Shown: piece by piece, positions 1 to 6,691 of the stretch
Numbering within the stretch: position 1 is the stretch's first letter
How the letters are laid out: each line of letters starts with the position of its first letter
Source: Pelagihabitans sp037969055
Lineage (GTDB): Bacteria; Bacteroidota; Bacteroidia; Flavobacteriales; Flavobacteriaceae
NCBI GenBank assembly: GCA_037969055.1
Contig: JBBKWR010000040.1
Coordinates: 1 to 8,573, forward strand
DNA length: 8,573 bases
Reading direction: 5' to 3'
The notes under the pieces: model-generated
What the model saw: only the letters and a program-made list of their open reading frames with translations
The model's database searches: none
Told to the model about the DNA's origin: nothing
Made by a program: the position numbers and the translations under genes

Positions 1-357
1 TGGGTCACCCATCCTTCTTCCACATGTGCTTCCTGATCCGGCACCTTGCTGTGTTTTAAGGTTAATAAAGTTCCTGATTTATGTTTCTCTAGCGTAACCT
101 CCAAATGCGAATCCTCGTCTGTAGATTTAAACCCGGTACTTCGCCAAGTTTGTACAATCTTTTTATTTGGCACCAATTCTAGGTTCTTGCCCCATAGATA
201 GGCATTGTGGGCCGTAAAGGGTTGCCCTACCTCTTGGCCAATTATGGCAGGAGAGCCACCGGTCATGGTGGCGTGGGCCTCCGAATCCATCCACGCGTTA
301 TAGATGGCTTTTGGAGTGGCCGGCAAGGTTGTTTTTAATGTAATCGTCTTTCCCATT
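1..357 (-). CDS. AHSA1/SRPBCC-domain protein, C-terminus cut off by the window edge
   Basis: This is a partial gene: 118 codons are visible and the stop lies beyond position 1. The frame opens with MGKTITLKTTLPATP, then IYNAWMDSEAHATMTGG, VGQPFTAHNAYLWGKNLEL, KIVQTWRS and LTLKHSKVPD, ending at EEGWVT. This is the usual motif order of bacterial Activator-of-Hsp90-ATPase-1-like (AHSA1) proteins of the START/SRPBCC fold, which are small cytoplasmic proteins with a hydrophobic cavity and mostly unknown ligands. About 15-25 residues are probably missing. I chose the ATG at 357 because family members normally begin at this point. The frame stays open upstream to another ATG at 485, which would add 43 residues I do not recognise. 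Neither start has a Shine-Dalgarno sequence. The gene diverges from the permease at 612. The family call is firm; the ligand and role are unknown. Confidence 0.85.
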
Positions 358-575
358 TTAATAGCATTTTCGTACTCTAAATTTACGGTTTTATAATGGT
401 CTATTAAAACTATTGAATCATTATAACCGCCAAGAACCTTGTGGTAAGGCATACCTCTAGTAATGCGTGTAGCAGGTCCTTTCATTTTTATTGCGTGGAC
501 TATTTTTAAAACCTCGGCATTCGGATTATTTTTCTATCTTGGTAGGGCAAGGGCGCCAGCAAATTAGTATAAAAT

Positions 576-583
576 TATATTTG
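576..583 (+). promoter_or_regulatory. Bacteroidota -7 promoter element (TATATTTG) for the permease
   Basis: TATATTTG is a perfect match to the Bacteroidota -7 consensus TAnnTTTG. It lies 28 nt before the ATG at 612, so transcription would begin near 590. That would leave the possible GTG start at 585 outside the transcript and supports the ATG. No clear -33 TTG element is seen at the usual distance; the nearest TTG, at 539-541, is too far away. Confidence 0.5.
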
Positions 584-600
584 TGTGCGTTCAGCAACAC

Positions 601-606
601 AGGAAA
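601..606 (+). promoter_or_regulatory. Shine-Dalgarno-like site AGGAAA deciding the permease start
   Basis: AGGAAA ends 5 nt before the ATG at 612. Other genes in this window have A-rich leaders without such a site, as is usual in Flavobacteriia. Together with the -7 element it favours ATG 612 over the in-frame GTG at 585. Confidence 0.5.
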
Positions 607-611
607 CCTAT

Positions 612-2807
612 ATGGACACCGGCCAAACCACCACCCTTAAGAAGTTTGGAACTTTCGGAGGGGTCTTTACCCCAACTTTGCTCACGATCCTTGGCGTAAT
701 AATGTATTTGCGGTTGGGATGGGTAGTAGGTAATGCAGGGCTTTTGGGTGCCTGGTTTATCATTATCATTTCTTTCCTGATCACTTTGACAACTGCGCTC
801 TCGATGTCGGCCATAACCACGAATATTCGCATCGGGGCAGGCGGGGCTTACGCAATTGTTTCGCAAGCCCTGGGTTTGGAGGTAGGCGGTAGTCTAGGGA
901 TTCCACGATATGTATCACAAGGACTGGCGGTGACGATGTATATTTTTGGTTTCAGGGAAGGATGGCTGAGCATATTTCCATTGCACAACCCCTTTTTGGT
1001 CGATATTGTCGTTTTTGTAGTATTGTTTTCGATTGCTTACATCAGTGCCAATCTGGCCATCAAAACCCAGTTTATTATTCTGGTGATCATTGGATTGTCA
1101 TTGATTTCGATCATTTGGGCGGGATATTCGGGTTCTATGTATGTACCCAACGAAGAGGCGATGCGCTTTGGCACCTATAAAGGATCGGTGGAAAATGGAT
1201 TCTCAGGCAGTAGTTTTTGGATCGTATTTGCTGTTTTTTTTCCAGCGGCTACCGGTATCATGGCCGGTGCCAACATGTCTGGGGAGTTAAAGGACCCTAA
1301 GAAAAGCATACCCATAGGGACCTTATGGGCCATCGGGGTAAGTTTTGTAATCTATATGCTTTTGGCGTACTGGATCGCCCGCAGTGCAACGGAACAAGAA
1401 TTGTTGACCGATTATTATGTAATCGTTGAAAAATCATATTTTGGTCCCCTTATAGTTGCCGGTATTCTCGGAGCCACATTTTCATCGGCCTTGGCCTCGA
1501 TTGTGGGTAGCTCAAGAATCTTATTTGCAATGGGGGAGCATAAAGTTTTGCCCTATTCCAAATTCCTTTCCGGTACAAGTGCCAATGGGCAGCCAAGGAA
1601 TGCCATGATCATCACTGGGGTGCTCATTTTTGCCACGATGTTATTGAGAAATATCAATGCGATAGCCCCTTTGGTAACCCTGTTTTTCCTGATTACCTAT
1701 GCCATGATAAACATTGTGGTCATTATTGAGCAAAATTTAGGTTTGATCAGCTATAGGCCCGTTTTTAAAATATACAAATGGGTGCCGTGGCTTGGACTGA
1801 TTTCTTCTGTATTTGCAATGTTTATTATCAATCCAACGATAAGTCTTTTTTCAATAATGATCGTGTTTGCGGTCTATTGGTACTTGTCGCGCCAAAATCT
1901 GGAAACCCCGTTCGAAGACGTGCGGTCCGGTTTGTTCGTTTCTTTTGCCGAATGGGCCGCTAAGCATACCTGGGGCATGAAAAAGATGCAACAAAGGGCA
2001 TGGAAACCCAACTTAATGGTCCCAGTGAAGGACGTAAACGACATAAAAGGGATATTTCAATTTTTACTCAACATAGCCAAACCAACAGGAAGTATTAAAC
2101 TACAAGGCATAGAGGCAAACGCTGAAAACGATAGTTTTGCCAAACAGTTGGACCTCTTGTCCAATTCTTTTCGTGTAAAAGGGGTATTCTCCTCATGGGC
2201 GGTCATCCATACCGACGAATTTGCCAAAGGGATCAACTATAGTAGCCAGGCATTGCAAGGGGCCTTCTTTAAACCCAATATTATATTTCTAAAGCTACAA
2301 GATCGGGACAATTACGAAAGGGAACTACGGCCAATAATCAAGGAATCGATTAGATTGGAAATAGGGTTGCTGCTGTATAAACAACACTTTAACGCATTAC
2401 TGGGCCAACGAAATGCCATAAATGTCTGGGTGCGGGACCGTCAGACGAATTGGAGCCTTGGTTGGGATATCGGGAATCTGGACCTGTCCATCCTTGTGGC
2501 ATATAAACTTAAGTTAAATTGGGGGGCACAGATAAGGTTGATTACCGTGATAGACGATTCCAATGAAGCGGAAAACGCCAAGGAATTTTTGGAAACATTG
2601 ATCAGTTTGGCAAGATTGCCAAAAACCGAAACACACGTTTATGCTGGGGAATTTGAGGCAACCCTTAAAAACGCGCCTGCCGCCGATCTCAATATTTTCG
2701 GAATGGACGAAGAACTCAACTATGAGTTTATCCATCTTATGCCCATCAAAACAAACAGCTCTTGTCTGTTTGTAAAAGATTCTGGCCATGAAAGTATATT
2801 GGCATAG
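612..2807 (+). CDS. APC-superfamily permease of the cation-chloride cotransporter (SLC12) type
   Basis: A 731-residue inner-membrane transporter. Residues 1 to about 440 form an APC-fold membrane domain of roughly 12 helices; residues from about 440 to 731 form a soluble C-terminal domain like that of SLC12 proteins. Diagnostic motifs are GGVFTPTLLTILGVIMYLRL in TM1, VSQGLAVTMYIFGF in TM3, FAVFFPAATGIMAGANMSGE in TM6 and GATFSSALASIVGSSR in TM8. Compared by eye with animal NKCC/KCC proteins, the K+ ligands Tyr (Y110), Pro and Thr (P211, T214) are present. The TM1 Asn is Thr25, followed by Ile26. The Cl- site GVI is at 28-30. S291 and S292 match the TM8 serine pair that coordinates Na+ in NKCC/NCC and is absent from KCC. 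The likely role is coupled cation/chloride transport, but amino acid transport cannot be excluded from sequence. The start at ATG 612 is supported by AGGAAA and a -7 element; an in-frame GTG at 585 would add nine residues. Confidence 0.88.
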   Translation: MDTGQTTTLKKFGTFGGVFTPTLLTILGVIMYLRLGWVVGNAGLLGAWFIIIISFLITLTTALSMSAITTNIRIGAGGAYAIVSQALGLEVGGSLGIPRYVSQGLAVTMYIFGFREGWLSIFPLHNPFLVDIVVFVVLFSIAYISANLAIKTQFIILVIIGLSLISIIWAGYSGSMYVPNEEAMRFGTYKGSVENGFSGSSFWIVFAVFFPAATGIMAGANMSGELKDPKKSIPIGTLWAIGVSFVIYMLLAYWIARSATEQELLTDYYVIVEKSYFGPLIVAGILGATFSSALASIVGSSRILFAMGEHKVLPYSKFLSGTSANGQPRNAMIITGVLIFATMLLRNINAIAPLVTLFFLITYAMINIVVIIEQNLGLISYRPVFKIYKWVPWLGLISSVFAMFIINPTISLFSIMIVFAVYWYLSRQNLETPFEDVRSGLFVSFAEWAAKHTWGMKKMQQRAWKPNLMVPVKDVNDIKGIFQFLLNIAKPTGSIKLQGIEANAENDSFAKQLDLLSNSFRVKGVFSSWAVIHTDEFAKGINYSSQALQGAFFKPNIIFLKLQDRDNYERELRPIIKESIRLEIGLLLYKQHFNALLGQRNAINVWVRDRQTNWSLGWDIGNLDLSILVAYKLKLNWGAQIRLITVIDDSNEAENAKEFLETLISLARLPKTETHVYAGEFEATLKNAPAADLNIFGMDEELNYEFIHLMPIKTNSSCLFVKDSGHESILA

Positions 2808-2814
2808 TTTCGGA

Positions 2815-2848
2815 GTAAGGGAATTCAAGTATTATACTTACGCTTTTT
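2815..2848. terminator. Possible weak terminator between convergent genes
   Basis: The 63 bp between the permease stop and the cyclase stop contain AAGTA-TTA-TACTT (2827-2839). An alternative outer pairing is GTAAG (2815-2819) with CTTAC (2837-2841), followed on the plus strand by five T at 2844-2848. The stem is short and AT-rich, so this is a weak candidate supported mainly by its position between convergent genes. Confidence 0.3.
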
Positions 2849-2870
2849 AGTCGGTGTCCTAGTTTTTAGG

Positions 2871-4757
2871 TCAATACAAATCGAACGCTGCTGAAGCTGT
2901 TTTAGGGTTGGCCACCGCATCTTTCTTACCTTTCACATAATACATTTTCATCAGTCCGCGGTTCTTAACTTGGTTCTTCCCTCGATATTCACAATCAAAA
3001 CTGTCTTTGACCAGTAAATAGGTATTCTCTGATATATTGATCTTTCCCGGTTCCGCATTCGATTCCATGTGGGACGCCACGTTCACAGTATCTCCCCAAA
3101 TGTCATAAGCGAACTTTTTATTGCCTACCACGCCAGCCACCACAGGACCAGTATTGATCCCGATACGTATATCGAAATTCAGTTCGTTGTTCGTATTTTT
3201 TTTGGTGTCTTCCACAAATTCAAGTACCTCACTTGCGGCCAATACCATTTTAAGGGCATGATCTTGGGTACTGGTATGCAATCCGCCCGAACACATGTAT
3301 GAATCCCCTATGGTTTTGATTTTTTCCAAGCCATGCTTTTCAAAGATTTCATCGAATTTAGAAAAATAAAAATCCACGCTCTTTACTAGAGCCTCTGGCG
3401 TTAGGTTTTCAGAGTATTGTGTAAACCCTTTAAAATCGGTAAAAAGCACAGTGACCGACTCGAACTTTTTGGCCTTCACGCTACCTTTTTGTTTTAATTC
3501 CAAAGCGGTTTCCGAGGGCATGATATTTAGCAATAAATTATCGGAACGGTTTTTTTCAGATTCGATGATCCGCTTCGTTTTTCTGATAAATAGGAAGCGG
3601 TTCAAGAGACCCATGGCAAATATCAGTACACAGGCCAAGGCAATTATGGAGGCCAATACCATATTTTCCTGACTTTTTTCCTTTAATTGCTGCAATTCGG
3701 ACTCCTTTTCAAGTAGGTCCAGTTTGTCTTGTCGTTTGGAAATTTCGAAATCGGTGCGTAAATCTGCAATTTGCTGAACGGACTTGATGTTGTTGACACT
3801 ATCCCGATAGGTGATATAATTTTTATAATACATAAAGGCCAATTCCTTATTACCCGATTGCTCATGTAGCTTTGCAAGTTGAAAGTTTGATGGGCCAATG
3901 CGCTCCTTTAAACCGGATTGGGTTGCTAAGTCCAAGCTTCTATTGGCGGTACGAAGCGCCTTGTCCATTTGTCCGTGCTTCCAATAAATATCCGAGAGAT
4001 AAATGAGATATTCGCAAATGGCGTCATAAGCGCCCAGTTTTTCAAGCATTGCGATGGCCTCTGTTAAATTCGCCTCGGCCAAGGCATCCATTCCCTGCTT
4101 GGCGAAGACCATGCCCTCATTCCCCATATAATAGGCAATGCCAATTGAGTAATTCGCAGCTTTAAAAATAGGTCCCGCCTCATCAAAGTAGGCCAAAGCC
4201 GCTTCGTATTTATCATTCTTAAAATAATATTCCCCTGTATTCAGCAATGCGGTTGCCAACATGACAGAATCGTTGGTCTTTCTCAATAGATCTATGGCAA
4301 TGTTATAATAGTGCTCCGCATTGCTGGTATTGCCCATCAAAGAGTAAACATCCCCAATTGCGGTATTCGAACCCCCTCGTCCTTCAATATAACCTGCTTT
4401 GGTGGCAGCTTCTTCCGCCTTGAAAAAAGCATCCAACGCATTTTTGAAATTTCCCGAAAGCCTGTTACTATTTCCTTTTTGCAGGTAACCCCTGTACAAA
4501 TACAAATCATTTCCTGTCCTTTCTGAGAATGATATCAATTCCTCGGCATAAGACAATGACAACTTAAGATCATTCACCTCATTAAAGGCCAAATTGCGCA
4601 ATAATTCGAGCTTTTCAATTCCTTCTAATTTATCCGCCTCATAGATCTTTACAAGACTATCGGCCACACGCTGGTCTTGGGCATAGCTGCTTAACCCTTG
4701 AAATTGAACCAAGCCAATGACAAGACAAACGTTTACAAAATAATTTAGCGACTTCAA
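2871..4757 (-). CDS. TPR-containing receptor-type class III adenylate/guanylate cyclase
   Basis: A 628-residue signalling enzyme predicted to make a cyclic nucleotide from NTP. It starts with TTG at 4757; a stop lies four codons upstream, no nearby ATG exists, and this start yields a clean signal peptide (residues 1-26, cut at SSYA/QD). About six tetratricopeptide repeats follow (about 50-325), then a coiled coil (about 325-362), one membrane helix (366-390) and a linker with NRSDNLLLNIMPSE (403-416). The class III cyclase domain (about 433-615) is cytoplasmic. Metal-binding aspartates are D441 (LFTDFKGFT) and D485 (KTIGDSYM). K481 and D552 (YDIWGD) match the adenine-selecting Lys/Asp pair, so ATP is the likeliest substrate. 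N559 is conserved, but the transition-state arginine four residues on is His563 (VNVASHMES). Periplasmic TPRs suggest sensing of a protein or envelope signal. It converges on the permease and diverges from the PycTM-like gene; no -7 element is evident upstream. Confidence 0.93.
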   Translation of the reverse strand: MKSLNYFVNVCLVIGLVQFQGLSSYAQDQRVADSLVKIYEADKLEGIEKLELLRNLAFNEVNDLKLSLSYAEELISFSERTGNDLYLYRGYLQKGNSNRLSGNFKNALDAFFKAEEAATKAGYIEGRGGSNTAIGDVYSLMGNTSNAEHYYNIAIDLLRKTNDSVMLATALLNTGEYYFKNDKYEAALAYFDEAGPIFKAANYSIGIAYYMGNEGMVFAKQGMDALAEANLTEAIAMLEKLGAYDAICEYLIYLSDIYWKHGQMDKALRTANRSLDLATQSGLKERIGPSNFQLAKLHEQSGNKELAFMYYKNYITYRDSVNNIKSVQQIADLRTDFEISKRQDKLDLLEKESELQQLKEKSQENMVLASIIALACVLIFAMGLLNRFLFIRKTKRIIESEKNRSDNLLLNIMPSETALELKQKGSVKAKKFESVTVLFTDFKGFTQYSENLTPEALVKSVDFYFSKFDEIFEKHGLEKIKTIGDSYMCSGGLHTSTQDHALKMVLAASEVLEFVEDTKKNTNNELNFDIRIGINTGPVVAGVVGNKKFAYDIWGDTVNVASHMESNAEPGKINISENTYLLVKDSFDCEYRGKNQVKNRGLMKMYYVKGKKDAVANPKTASAAFDLY

Positions 4758-5382
4758 GCAGATTGATTATTAATAATTAATTTTTAAACCGTGAGCTTCG
4801 ATTATTTTTAATTTGATACCGGCTGGCCATCATTAATTTTATTGGCCCTAGCCTTCAAGGTCAACAAGATAGTAACAGGTTTATCCATCTTTTTATCACT
4901 TATTTAATATGTATTCGATGCTTGTGGTGGGGTCGGTTCTACAGAAATGTTCAATACATTTTCAAATCAGAAACCTAATTATTTTTTTCCGAATAAGGTT
5001 CCGTTGCTGCCTTATTGTCCGGGGGAGGAAAGCTGGTCTATTTATAGAAATAACACTAAAAGGTAGGTAGAATTATTGAAAAACGAAAGGGTTTTTGCAT
5101 TTTAGTTATTTGCACACTTACCCTTATCTTGTTGAAAAACAGCTATTTTACGGTAATTTTTTGCAGTATGACAAGCGTTGAATAATCAATTGATCCAACT
5201 CCTTATTACAATAAAATCAGAAGGTTTTCGACGTCGAACTGATTGGTTAATATGCCCTTCGAAATTGAATCATAGACGCCAACAATTTTTTCTATTAAGA
5301 TGTTTACATTAACAAAATGAAAATTCCCGTGTATTTAGTATCTTTCAGCGTCGGCCCTAATTCCGTATAAAACAAAAAATAA
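4758..5382. other. Intergenic region of about 625 bp between divergent cyclase and PycTM-like genes
   Basis: No convincing gene is seen on either strand. The region is AT-rich. It contains a 26-codon minus-strand ORF (4808-4888), a perfect 12-bp palindrome TTCGACGTCGAA (5227-5238), an AAAAAC/GTTTTT hairpin around 5080-5097, and a 17-codon plus-strand ORF (5317-5370) ending 12 nt before the PycTM-like gene. TATCTTTC at 5339-5346 matches seven of the eight positions of the -7 consensus TAnnTTTG and could serve the plus-strand gene, but no -33 element accompanies it. The space is long enough to hold two divergent promoters plus operators, or a small RNA, neither of which can be shown from sequence. 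Confidence 0.6.
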
Positions 5383-6003
5383 ATGAAGAAGTCGGAGGCA
5401 CCAAAAACACGTAAAAAATCTCGCGTCCCAAATACGTCGGAAGAATTACACGACGAGATACGATCGGAAATAATGTCCAGCAGTAGGGGCCATGTGGAAG
5501 ATCTTGTTGACCACTATTGGGGCAGCATCAATTATGTTTTTAGCCTGATCAAGGCCTCGGAGCTAAAAGCAGGACTTATTCTTTCCTTTTATGGGATTTT
5601 ATTCAATATTATCTACCTGCATATCGGCATTGTGCTGACCAAAGCCACTGAATTTCCTGTTCTATATGGATTACTTGGCCTGTGGGGGTTTTCGACAATA
5701 GCTTCAATATACTATAGCGTACGTTGTTTTATGCCCCGCATCGAAGGCAAATATGAAAAAAACATGTTCTTCTTTGGGGATGTGATCACGAAATACGGTA
5801 GCATCAAAGAATTCTCTAAAACGTTCTATAAAATCAGTTTAAACGAAGAAGGTTTGTTCGATCAATTGGGGCAGCAAATTTATATCAATTCTAAAATAGC
5901 CTCTAGTAAATTCAAAAATGTCAATAAAGCCATTATTTTTTTGGCGGCCGGCTTGGCCATGCTATTTATAATTACCGTCTATTACATCATAATAGTCCTA
6001 TAG
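5383..6003 (+). CDS. PycTM-like membrane protein (Pycsar effector family, DUF5706)
   Basis: A 206-residue membrane protein. A basic N-terminus (residues 2-14) and a helical stretch lead into SLIKASELKAGLILSFYGIL (54-73), matching the family's conserved KA-containing first membrane segment. TM1 is about 63-85, TM2 about 93-115 ending in MPRI (117-120). A cytosolic segment with FFFGDVITKYGSIKEF (129-144) and QQIYINSKIASSKFKNVNKA (164-183) follows, and TM3 is about 183-206. This order is characteristic of DUF5706, the fold of PycTM, which in Pycsar anti-phage defence responds to cCMP or cUMP by damaging the membrane. Many Bacteroidota relatives carry an N-terminal HD phosphohydrolase domain, which is absent here. 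The ATG at 5383 follows an A-rich leader typical of the phylum. A class III cyclase gene lies upstream in the opposite direction, and a pseudouridine synthase follows by 36 bp. Family assignment is fairly firm; a defence role is inference. Confidence 0.82.
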   Translation: MKKSEAPKTRKKSRVPNTSEELHDEIRSEIMSSSRGHVEDLVDHYWGSINYVFSLIKASELKAGLILSFYGILFNIIYLHIGIVLTKATEFPVLYGLLGLWGFSTIASIYYSVRCFMPRIEGKYEKNMFFFGDVITKYGSIKEFSKTFYKISLNEEGLFDQLGQQIYINSKIASSKFKNVNKAIIFLAAGLAMLFIITVYYIIIVL

Positions 6004-6039
6004 ACGCCAAACCTAAGTTCATGCATTAGTGCTCCATAC

Positions 6040-6627
6040 ATGACCAAAACAACCCCTGCACATTTTATGGTGCACAAACCTTTTGGTATGTTGAGCCAAA
6101 TGGTTTCGAACGATGCAAAAGAATCGCGCACCAAAAGGTTCTTGACGGAATTGTTTGATTTTCCGGAAGGCACCATGCCGATCGGGAGATTGGATGAAAA
6201 GTCAGAGGGACTTTTATTATTAACAACAGACGGTAAATTAAGCGATTCCATTAACCGATCCGGGATCGAGAAAGAATACTACGCCCAACTCGATGGTTCC
6301 ATAACCGACCAAGATGTTACTAGATTAAAAATAGGAACCACCATAGGCATTGCGGGCAATAAAATCTTGGTAAAAGCCTGTCAGGCAAGACGCTTGATCG
6401 AGCCCCCTCCCCTTCCAGAAGCTGATTCAAAATTAAGATTGGAACGTCACCGCCTATCGTCTTGGATCAGCATAACCCTCAATGAGGGAAAGTTTAGGCA
6501 GGTGCGCAAGATGACCGCCGCGGTTGGCTTTCCCACGTTGCGATTGGTCAGGGTTCGAATAGGAAACCTGCAATTAGGGGCAATGGCACCTGGTATGGTA
6601 CAACCGATTTCTGATATAGAATTATAA
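6040..6627 (+). CDS. rluE: RluE-type 23S rRNA pseudouridine synthase (RsuA/RluB/E/F family)
   Basis: A 195-residue cytoplasmic enzyme that isomerises uridine to pseudouridine in RNA. It opens with HFMVHKPFGMLSQ. The catalytic motif is GRLDEKSEGLLLLTTDG with nucleophile Asp52, then EKEYYAQLDG. The C-terminal part carries SSWISITLNEGKFRQVRKMT and VGFPTLRLVRVRIG, the RluE-like signature. No N-terminal S4 RNA-binding domain is present, unlike RsuA, RluB and RluF, and the length is close to that of E. coli RluE, which modifies U2457 of 23S rRNA. The same target here is inferred from family. The gene starts 36 nt after the PycTM-like stop on the same strand with no obvious promoter between, so the two may be co-transcribed. 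It converges on the FAD oxidase gene. Confidence in the family is high and in the exact orthologue moderate. Confidence 0.9.
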   Translation: MTKTTPAHFMVHKPFGMLSQMVSNDAKESRTKRFLTELFDFPEGTMPIGRLDEKSEGLLLLTTDGKLSDSINRSGIEKEYYAQLDGSITDQDVTRLKIGTTIGIAGNKILVKACQARRLIEPPPLPEADSKLRLERHRLSSWISITLNEGKFRQVRKMTAAVGFPTLRLVRVRIGNLQLGAMAPGMVQPISDIEL

Positions 6628-6642
6628 ATGGCGAAATAAATA

Positions 6643-6678
6643 GGCCCAAAAGAAAGGTTCTACCTGATTAATTGGGCC
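6643..6678. terminator. Hairpin between convergent genes, possible terminator
   Basis: GGCCCAA (6643-6649) pairs perfectly with TTGGGCC (6672-6678). Inside the loop, AGGT (6655-6658) pairs with ACCT (6662-6665), giving a nested hairpin. On the minus strand the stem is followed by a T-rich stretch (TATTTATTT), so it could terminate the oxidase transcript. No good T-run follows on the plus strand. It sits in the 64-bp gap between the two stop codons. Confidence 0.5.
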
Positions 6679-6691
6679 CATCAGTCAAGGT

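Noticed and set aside
585..611. GTG start at 585 for the permease
   Set aside because: The -7 element at 576-583 would place transcription start after it, and AGGAAA is well placed for ATG 612.
2514..2828. 104-codon minus-strand open frame overlapping the end of the permease
   Set aside because: It is antisense to the conserved SLC12 C-terminal domain, and its translation shows no recognisable domain.
2871..4757. Calling the cyclase a PycC of a canonical Pycsar system
   Set aside because: It has a signal peptide, TPRs and a membrane helix, and its base-selecting residues are the adenine-type Lys/Asp pair. Canonical PycC proteins are short soluble pyrimidine cyclases encoded in an operon with the effector.
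5227..5238. Perfect 12-bp palindrome TTCGACGTCGAA as an operator
   Set aside because: About two 12-bp perfect palindromes are expected by chance in a window of this size, and it is about 145 bp from the nearest start codon, so it is not claimed as a site.
5272..6010. 11-bp direct repeat ATAGACGCCAA at 5272-5282 and 6000-6010, flanking the PycTM-like gene like a target duplication or att site
   Set aside because: Several 11-mers are expected to repeat by chance in 8.5 kb, the second copy overlaps the stop codon, and no integrase or transposase is present.
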